Positions 7,386 to 13,387 of a DNA stretch of 13,387 nucleotides are shown here, piece after piece. Origin of the DNA: Acidimicrobiales bacterium (GTDB taxonomy: Bacteria; Actinomycetota; Acidimicrobiia; Acidimicrobiales; SZUA-35); NCBI GenBank assembly GCA_024641625.1, contig JAHECQ010000045.1:1652-15038 (forward strand), read 5' to 3'. A program made the translations under genes and the position numbers. The notes under the pieces were generated by a model, which was given only the letters and a program-made list of their open reading frames with translations, searched no databases and had not been told where the DNA came from. Position 1 is the first letter of the stretch, and the number at the start of each line of letters is the position of its first letter.

Positions 7386-7661
7386 TCAGGTCCGCCGTCC
7401 CCACCCCCTGGCCGGCTCCTTCTCGGGGAGCGTGAAGGCGTGGAGCTTGTCGTTGGAGGCGCCACGAATTTGGGGCTGCCACACCCGGAACCCCAGTAGC
7501 TGAAGCCATTCGAGATCACCGCGCCAGACCTACGAGGAGGTCGTGAGTGCGCCGTTGGAGACTACGCCCGACGACGACTCGACCCACTGGTCGACGCGTT
7601 CGATGGCCGCCAGGCGCAGCCTGAGCCAGATCGCGGTGTCGCGGATCCGGCGGACCTTTTC
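7386..7661 (-). pseudogene. Degraded minus-strand gene fragment with in-frame TAG
   Basis: The cyclase-giant intergenic region contains a coding-like minus-strand frame. From 7661 it reads EKVRRIRDTAIWLRLRLAAI, then ERVDQWVESSSGVVSNGALT, a TAG at 7530-7532, then VWRGDLEWLQLLGFRVWQPQ, IRGASNDKLHAFTLPEKEP and a TGA at 7386-7388. Both halves are in the same frame, have mostly G/C third positions and normal protein composition, which is why I read them as one gene broken by a nonsense change. There is no start codon with a ribosome site at the upstream end. The family is not recognised. The 5' edge of the fragment lies about 137 bp from the start of the giant gene. Confidence 0.35.
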
Positions 7662-7786
7662 GGCCGAATGGTCCTGACGGGGACTGTCAGCCGACGAGCG
7701 AATGCATCTCGCATGCTGGCGGTCGGTTGTGAGGGGTGGGGTTTTTCCTGGTGATGGTTCTGAAGGCAGGCTGAAACACAGTTTCG
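7662..7786. other. Non-coding region upstream of the giant gene
   Basis: I see no convincing coding frame here. It contains an AT-richer patch (GGGGTTTTTCC, ~7736-7748) that stands out in this GC-rich window, and it would contain upstream control sites for the giant gene. No clear -35 hexamer, operator repeat or terminator with both stem and T-run was found. Confidence 0.4.
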
Positions 7787-7792
7787 TATTCT
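7787..7792 (+). promoter_or_regulatory. -10 box TATTCT of a leaderless giant-gene transcript
   Basis: TATTCT fits TANNNT, and GGCTTC (6 nt) separates it from the ATG at 7799. The spacing is identical to that of the SIR2-family gene and places +1 on the A of the ATG. No Shine-Dalgarno exists in the gap, so leaderless translation is the simplest reading. This also fixes the start codon. Confidence 0.6.
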
Positions 7793-7798
7793 GGCTTC

Positions 7799-10700
7799 AT
7801 GGGGGATGACACAGCACGGGTTCGTTTGCTTGGGGGTGTGAGTATCGAGCGGAGTCGAAGCGAGGAACCGCTGAATCCGAGGCTCCGCAGGTTGTTGGCT
7901 GTTTTGTCGGTTGATCGGGGCGAAACCGTTTCGGAGTCGGCCCTGATCGATGCTGTGTGGGGCGAGAGCGGCGAGTTGCCGGCAAACCCGACTCGGAGTC
8001 TTCAGACCTATGTTTCCCGCTTACGGTCTCATCTGGGTGCTGAGGCGGTCGAGCGAGTCGGGGCCGGTTACCGGCTGGCCGAAGGTGTTTCGACCGACGT
8101 CGTCGAGTTCGAAGCTCTGTTGGGCGAAGCCCGCGAGGCGCGGTCAAGGGCCGATGACCGGTCGGCGGTCGATTTGCTTGAACGGGCCAATGGGCTTTGG
8201 GATGGCCCTGCGCTCGGTGATCTGGCCGATGAGTCGTGGGCTGGGGCTCAGGCCCACCGTTTGGACGAGCTTCGGGTCGATGCCCGAGAGCAGCGGGCAG
8301 AGTTGTTGATCGGCCTCGGTGATGTGAACGGTGCACTGTTGGGGGATTTGAAGCGTCTGGCGATCGACCATCCTCATCGGGAAGGTCCGACCCGGCTTCT
8401 GATGATCGCTCTCAATGAGGTGGGGCGTCAGGCCGACGCCCTCACGGCTTTCCGTCGCCATCGCGATCAGCTGGCGACCGATCTGGGTCTTGAACCGTCA
8501 CCTGGTCTACGCAAGCTCGAGGAGCAGATACTCACCGAGGACCCGGCAGCTCGTACCGCGGGCAGCGGTCGTGCGCTTCGGGGTTACCGGATTCGGGAGA
8601 GGTTGGGTGAGGGGGCGTTCTCGATCGTGTATCGAGGGGAACAGCCGTCGGTGGGCCGGGAAGTGGCGATCAAGCAGATCCGGGCGGAACTGGCGAATCG
8701 TCCGGAGTTCATACGCCGGTTCGAAACCGAAGCTCATCTCGTGGCCCGACTGGAGCATCCGCACATTGTCCCGTTGATCGATTACTGGCGGGAGCCGGGG
8801 TCTGCGTATCTGGTGATGCGGTTGCTGCGGGGTGGGAATCTGGAGACCTCGGTGTTGGAGCATCCATGGACGTTGGATCGAACGTTGGCCATGGTTGACC
8901 AGATAGGCGCAGGGTTGGCTGTCGCCCACCGGGCCGGGGTGGTCCACCGGGATGTGAAATCGGCCAACATCCTGTTGGACGACGAATCGAACGCCTATTT
9001 GAGCGATTTCGGTATCGCGCTGGAGGCATCCGAGATAGCGGATCCGTTGGCTGCGTTGTCGGCCGGGTCGCCGGCTTACGCGTCCCCGGAACAGTTGCGT
9101 CGCGAGCCAATCGGCCCTCCGGCTGATGTGCATGGTCTGGCCATAGCGGTGTATGAAGCGCTCACCGGGAGGTTGCCGTTCCCCGACGAGCCCAACCAGG
9201 CTGCTCTGCTCCAACGCCAGTTGCATGACCCGATCCCACCGGTGCGTCACGTCCGCAGCGATCTGCCGACTGCGATCGACGACGTCCTGGGTCGGGCCAC
9301 GGCCAAGGCCCCGACCGACCGCTACCAGACGGTGGAAGAGTTCGTCGAAGCCCTCCACCAGGCGGCCAACGTGAGTGGGCCGGCGGGGGTGTCGCGGGCG
9401 GCGATGACAGCGATAACCGCCGAGGTCCGCAACCCTTACAAGGGTCTACGGGCGTTCGATGAGGCCGACGCCGCCGACTTCGCCGGCCGGGAAAGGCTGG
9501 TCGACCAACTCGCCGAGACCCTCGATCAGAACCGGCTGATCGCAGTTGTCGGACCCTCGGGTTCCGGGAAGTCATCGGTGGTGCGGGCCGGGCTGTTGCC
9601 CCAGCTCCGCAAGGGTCGTTTGAACGGCAGCGACCGCTGGTATGTCGTGACCATGGTCCCCGGCCAGCGTCCCTTCGAGGAACTCGAGAACGGTCTCACC
9701 CGAATCTCGACGAATTCGCCGATGGGCCTGCTGGAACTGCTCCGCGACGGCGAACGCGGCATCGGCCGGTCGGTGCGTCGGGTCTTGCCCGACGACGGGC
9801 AGCTGCTGCTGGTCATCGACCAGTTCGAGGAACTGTTCACCCTGTGCGAAGACGAGACAGCGCGCCGCGAATTCCTCGACGGTCTCGCTTCTGCTGTCAC
9901 CGAAGAACGGTCCCGACTCCGCGTGATCCTCACCCTTCGGGCTGACTTCTATGACCGGCCCCTGCGCTATGAGTCGATCGGTCGCCTGGTCCGCGACGCC
10001 ACCATTCCCATACTCCCACTCGCGGCCGACGAGCTCGAACGGGCCATCGTCGACCCCGCCCTGCGGGTCGGTTGCGAGTTCGAGCCTGGTCTGATCTCGG
10101 AGATAGTGGCCGACGTCGCCGACCAGCCGGGCGCCCTACCCATGTTGCAATACGCCCTCACCGAACTCTACGAACGCCGGGTGTCCGGGCTCCTACTCAA
10201 AGACGCTTACCGCGATCTTGGTGGTGTGGCCGGCGCCCTCGCCCGCCGAGCCGAGGAACTCCACTCCGAGGCCGGCAGCGACGAACAGACCGCCATCCGA
10301 GCCGTGTTCGGCCGTCTCGTCACACCCGGCGAAGGCACCGAGGACACACGGCGACGGGCCCTGCGCTCCGAACTGACCTCGATTTCCCGAGCCGACACCA
10401 TCATCGACCTCTACGGTGCAGCCCGGCTCGTGTCGTTCGACCACGACCCAGCCACCCGGGAACCGACCGTCGAAGTCGCCCACGAAGCCCTCATCCGTCA
10501 ATGGCCCCGACTGCGTGAATGGCTCGACGAAGACCGCGACGGCCTCCGCATCATGCGTCACCTCCACACCGCAGCCCACGACTGGGACGCAACCGGCCGA
10601 CCCGACACCGAGCTCTACCGAGGCGGCCGCCTCGAAACAGCCGAAGACTGGGCCACAACCAACCACCTTGGGGACCTCGAACGAGCGTTTGTCGACGCGA

Positions 10701-13132
10701 GCAGCCTCCGGCGCAACGCCGAGCGGGTCGCAGATCGCAGGCAAAGCACCCGCCTCCGCCGACTAGTCGCCGGTGTTGCGGTTATCGCAGTCGTCGCGGT
10801 CGTCGCCGGTGCGGTTGCCTTCCAACAACGTTCACAGGCCAACGACAGTGCCGCCGAGGCCCGGGCACAGGCGGAGATCGCCACCGCCAACGAGCAGCGT
10901 GCCCAGCGACAAACCTCGGTTGCCGAACAGAACGCCGAACTGGCCGCTGCAGCGCGAGCCGACGCCGACCTCCGTCGGATCTTGTCTGACACCACACTTC
11001 AACGCGACACAAACCCCACGCTCGCCTTGCTGCTTGCCGCCGAAGCCCACCAAGCCCAAGCAGGCGCCATCGCCGACGTCGCTCTTTGGACAGCCCTGCA
11101 ACGTACCGACGGATACCTCGGCCTCATCGCCGGGCCTGACAGAACCGGGAACTCGAACTTCATCACGTTCTTGGGTGACGACGCCATAATCGTTCGAGAT
11201 CTCGACAAGATCTCCATCTACTCCGTCCCCGCGCGTCGTCAGATCTTCGAGATGACCGCGGGCAGCCGCCCCAACGTCTTTGGTCGAACAAGCATCTTCG
11301 GCCACCAGGATCGAGCAATCACAGTCACCGATGACGGACGGGCGTTGCTCTTCGATTCGGACAACATTCTGTCTGGGCCCGTCGATCTCTCTGGCGACAT
11401 GTCGGCGAGCGGCGCCGGCCTGGGAGCCGACGGCACGGTCCTCGTCGGCTACGAAAACGGGGAACTGTGGCGCATACAGCCTGAGTCGGGCGGGCGCGTG
11501 AAAGTGGGTCAGCACCCCCACCCAATCGACATCGCCACTGCGTCGGCCGACGGCCGACTAGTCGCCGCAGTCGACGCAGGCGGCAACGTCACCCTCTGGG
11601 ACACCGAATCGGGCGAACCGCGGTGGACGTGGACCACCGGCGACCCGCCGTCGTGGGACACCTCGGTGGAGCCCCGCCTCGACGCCGCCGGCAACAACAC
11701 AGGCGAAACCCGATACCGAGGACTCCGACGCGGCGGCCCCGTGCTGGTCCCGCCCGTTGAAGGCGATCTCCGCGGGGCGGCCGAGAACCTGTGGTTCAGC
11801 GCAGATGGCCGCTACCTGTATCTCGGGGCGGCGGAAGCCCTTGCCGTCGAAGACGGCGCGTTCGTCTGGACCGCTGGAAGCGCTCAGGGCGCCAACAGCC
11901 GCCGATTCCAGGAACTGGCCGACGGCTCGCTGCTCTACGGCGGCATCATCGTTCGAGATGGGCAGGTCGAACGAGAGCTCGAGCAATTCGAGCTATCCAA
12001 CATGATCGCAGCCAGTCCATCAGGATCGCTCCTGGCTGAGCTCAGCGAGGAAGGACTGCGGCTCTGGTCGACAGACGGGACACAGCTCATCGCAGATGCT
12101 CTGCCAAGAGGCGACCATGACTACGCGACGCTCAGCGAAGACGGCAGGCAGGTCGCCAGCTTCCGGTACCTCAACCCCGACGGCACCGTGGAACCCGGCA
12201 CAGTCCGATCAGTCGCCACAGGCGAGAAGGCTGCGAACCTCGAAGATCCCGCATGGTTCCAAGTCTTCACCCGCCACGGTCATGCGCTCAGCTACTACGT
12301 GCTGCAACCCGACATCCAACCCGACGGCACCTCCGTGTTCCGAGACCCCAAGACCTTCGAGGCGCTGTCTGCCCCGATGCCACAACAAGCCTGGGCAGCA
12401 GCCGAACTGAGCCCTGACGGGAAATTCGTCGCCATCGGCGACATCGCCGCCACCGGTGGTGTTCGCATCTACGACGCCGAGACAGCGGAACTGCTCGTCA
12501 CCCTCGCTGACCCCCTTGACCCCTCGGGACGCTGCGGGTGCTACATCGCCTTCTCGCCCGACTCATCATTGATCGCCGCCACAGTCGTGAAAGGAGGCGC
12601 TGCACTCTGGAGCACAGCGACATGGGAGCCCGTCGCCGTCATCGAGCCACCCGATGCTGATCTCTACTCAGTCGCGTTCTCCCGGAACGGCGAGGAGCTG
12701 CTCACATCCTCAGCACAAGGCGTGATCTACAGCTACAAGCTGGCCACCGGCCAGATCAGCACCATTGGAGCTGTGCCCTTCGAGGCGGGCGCGTTCTACC
12801 ACGGAGTCGCGATCGCCGAGTCACCCGACGACGACTACCTCGTTGTGACCGGCCGCAGCGCGGCCCTAATCGACCGCTCCACCGGGTCACTGATCGGCAC
12901 ACCAGTCCCCGCAGGCGAACTGGCATTCGGAGCCTCAGCGTCGCTCAACGGACAACACGCGGTCACCGCAACACAAGACCACCTGTTGGTATGGAACCTG
13001 CAACCCGACACCTGGCCCGAGACGGCCTGCAACGCAGCCGGACGCAACATGACCGCAGAAGAATGGCAGCAATACGGCCCCACCGACCGGCCCTACCGGG
13101 CGACCTGCCCACAATGGCCCCCACTCGGCTGA
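7799..13132 (+). CDS. SARP/BTAD-Ser/Thr kinase-nSTAND1 ATPase-TM-WD40 giant signalling protein
   Basis: The product is 1777 aa. Residues ~6-93 are an OmpR-type winged helix (ALIDAVWGE, SLQTYVSRLR, GAGYRL); ~98-245 are the BTAD helical domain, so the N-terminus is SARP-like. Residues ~263-520 are a Hanks kinase with all key residues: GEGAFSIVYRG loop, Lys292 (VAIK), Glu311, HRDVKSAN (383-390, Asp385, Asn390), DFG (403-405), SPEQ (429-432). Residues ~545-960 are an nSTAND1-type ATPase: Walker A GPSGSGKSS (585-593), Walker B LLVIDQFEELF (670-680), LTLRADFYDRP (711-721). An Arg-rich stretch (971-988) precedes one transmembrane helix (~989-1008), then an Ala/Gln coiled coil (~1010-1060) and a WD40-like propeller (~1100-1740; blade ends such as NVTLWD, GLRLWS, VRIYD, ALWS, LLVWN). 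The tail has Cys1744 and Cys1770, and a C-x-C lies at 1579-1581. The positive-inside rule puts the propeller outside. It plausibly senses an external signal and signals through phosphorylation or DNA binding. Confidence 0.93.
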   Translation: MGDDTARVRLLGGVSIERSRSEEPLNPRLRRLLAVLSVDRGETVSESALIDAVWGESGELPANPTRSLQTYVSRLRSHLGAEAVERVGAGYRLAEGVSTDVVEFEALLGEAREARSRADDRSAVDLLERANGLWDGPALGDLADESWAGAQAHRLDELRVDAREQRAELLIGLGDVNGALLGDLKRLAIDHPHREGPTRLLMIALNEVGRQADALTAFRRHRDQLATDLGLEPSPGLRKLEEQILTEDPAARTAGSGRALRGYRIRERLGEGAFSIVYRGEQPSVGREVAIKQIRAELANRPEFIRRFETEAHLVARLEHPHIVPLIDYWREPGSAYLVMRLLRGGNLETSVLEHPWTLDRTLAMVDQIGAGLAVAHRAGVVHRDVKSANILLDDESNAYLSDFGIALEASEIADPLAALSAGSPAYASPEQLRREPIGPPADVHGLAIAVYEALTGRLPFPDEPNQAALLQRQLHDPIPPVRHVRSDLPTAIDDVLGRATAKAPTDRYQTVEEFVEALHQAANVSGPAGVSRAAMTAITAEVRNPYKGLRAFDEADAADFAGRERLVDQLAETLDQNRLIAVVGPSGSGKSSVVRAGLLPQLRKGRLNGSDRWYVVTMVPGQRPFEELENGLTRISTNSPMGLLELLRDGERGIGRSVRRVLPDDGQLLLVIDQFEELFTLCEDETARREFLDGLASAVTEERSRLRVILTLRADFYDRPLRYESIGRLVRDATIPILPLAADELERAIVDPALRVGCEFEPGLISEIVADVADQPGALPMLQYALTELYERRVSGLLLKDAYRDLGGVAGALARRAEELHSEAGSDEQTAIRAVFGRLVTPGEGTEDTRRRALRSELTSISRADTIIDLYGAARLVSFDHDPATREPTVEVAHEALIRQWPRLREWLDEDRDGLRIMRHLHTAAHDWDATGRPDTELYRGGRLETAEDWATTNHLGDLERAFVDASSLRRNAERVADRRQSTRLRRLVAGVAVIAVVAVVAGAVAFQQRSQANDSAAEARAQAEIATANEQRAQRQTSVAEQNAELAAAARADADLRRILSDTTLQRDTNPTLALLLAAEAHQAQAGAIADVALWTALQRTDGYLGLIAGPDRTGNSNFITFLGDDAIIVRDLDKISIYSVPARRQIFEMTAGSRPNVFGRTSIFGHQDRAITVTDDGRALLFDSDNILSGPVDLSGDMSASGAGLGADGTVLVGYENGELWRIQPESGGRVKVGQHPHPIDIATASADGRLVAAVDAGGNVTLWDTESGEPRWTWTTGDPPSWDTSVEPRLDAAGNNTGETRYRGLRRGGPVLVPPVEGDLRGAAENLWFSADGRYLYLGAAEALAVEDGAFVWTAGSAQGANSRRFQELADGSLLYGGIIVRDGQVERELEQFELSNMIAASPSGSLLAELSEEGLRLWSTDGTQLIADALPRGDHDYATLSEDGRQVASFRYLNPDGTVEPGTVRSVATGEKAANLEDPAWFQVFTRHGHALSYYVLQPDIQPDGTSVFRDPKTFEALSAPMPQQAWAAAELSPDGKFVAIGDIAATGGVRIYDAETAELLVTLADPLDPSGRCGCYIAFSPDSSLIAATVVKGGAALWSTATWEPVAVIEPPDADLYSVAFSRNGEELLTSSAQGVIYSYKLATGQISTIGAVPFEAGAFYHGVAIAESPDDDYLVVTGRSAALIDRSTGSLIGTPVPAGELAFGASASLNGQHAVTATQDHLLVWNLQPDTWPETACNAAGRNMTAEEWQQYGPTDRPYRATCPQWPPLG

Positions 13133-13302
13133 ACCCCGGCCACAAGGATTCAACGGCTGGAGACTAGCGCCGCAGGCACACGGCAACGACAGACAACTCG
13201 CCACTCAACCCACGGCGACGGCGACCGGCCGGCTGTTCCTCCATCTCTGACGTAGCTGCCTCCTAATCGAGGTGACCGGCCAGAAGGGGGAGGCTCACCT
13301 GA

Positions 13303-13387
13303 GCCCGCTGGCCGCAACTCGCCCGCGTCGACGTGCGATTCCGCGCCAACTTCGCCGACATCGCCGGCCACCTCCACAACGGCGAGG
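13303..13387 (+). other. Coding-like edge fragment, unassigned
   Basis: After a TGA at 13300-13302 the frame reads ARWPQLARVDVRFRANFADI and AGHLHNGE to the window edge, with nearly every codon ending in C or G. A GTG at 13333 is a possible start but has no clear ribosome site, so it may instead be a 5'-truncated remnant. It is too short to assign. The ~170 bp between it and the giant gene shows nothing I can name. Confidence 0.3.

Noticed and set aside
6138..7499. Long plus-strand ORF (453 codons) opposite the cyclase
   Set aside because: It is antisense to the catalytic and Walker motifs of the cyclase-STAND gene and has Gly/Arg/Asp-rich, motif-free composition, the usual shadow in high-GC DNA.
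8507..9358. Minus-strand 283-codon ORF
   Set aside because: It lies opposite the kinase domain with its intact catalytic motifs.
1..13387. CRISPR array, tRNA, rRNA or complete insertion sequence
   Set aside because: No regularly spaced repeats, no tRNA-like T-loop outside coding sequence, no rRNA stretches and no intact transposase were seen on either strand by eye.

Overview
The window is high-GC DNA with strongly C/G-ending codons, class III cyclase/STAND proteins, a SARP-type regulator, a Hanks kinase and leaderless starts. This suggests an actinobacterium, possibly of the Acidimicrobiia type. The lineage is inferred from gene style only; no marker gene is present.

Layout. Positions 1-579 hold the 5' part of a minus-strand alpha/beta hydrolase that runs off the left edge. 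Positions 580-1800 look like a scar zone of broken genes: an orphan ORF on the minus strand, a probable IS30-type transposase shard (+), a perfect GC hairpin, the C-terminal third of a ScyD/ScyE-type beta-propeller protein (-), and the C-terminal tail of an endonuclease/exonuclease/phosphatase-type protein (+). The 5' edges of the last two fragments abut head to head. Positions 1800-4429 carry a divergent pair: an unrecognised 429-aa protein (-) and a SIR2-family protein (+) with a C-terminal receiver-like domain. Positions 4435-4617 are another coding-like shard. Positions 4614-7256 encode a class III nucleotidyl cyclase fused to a STAND ATPase (-). Positions 7386-7661 are a degraded minus-strand frame with an in-frame stop. 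Positions 7799-13132 encode a 1777-aa protein joining a SARP DNA-binding/BTAD module, a Ser/Thr kinase, an nSTAND1-type ATPase, one transmembrane helix and a WD40-like propeller. The last ~85 bases look coding and run off the right edge.

How the parts may work together (inference). The intact genes are large signalling or effector proteins that act on nucleotides: NAD (SIR2), ATP to a cyclic nucleotide (cyclase-STAND), and ATP-dependent phosphorylation plus STAND switching (giant protein). They are separated by fragments of unrelated genes, the pattern expected of an accessory island. The best candidate for an undescribed system is the SIR2-pseudoreceiver protein with its divergent partner. 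The second is the giant protein, whose propeller probably lies outside the membrane and whose DNA-binding domain lies inside. Its N-terminal and C-terminal portions use different codons, which suggests a fusion of two sources. Both the SIR2 gene and the giant gene have a TANNNT box exactly 6 nt before the start codon, so both are probably leaderless.
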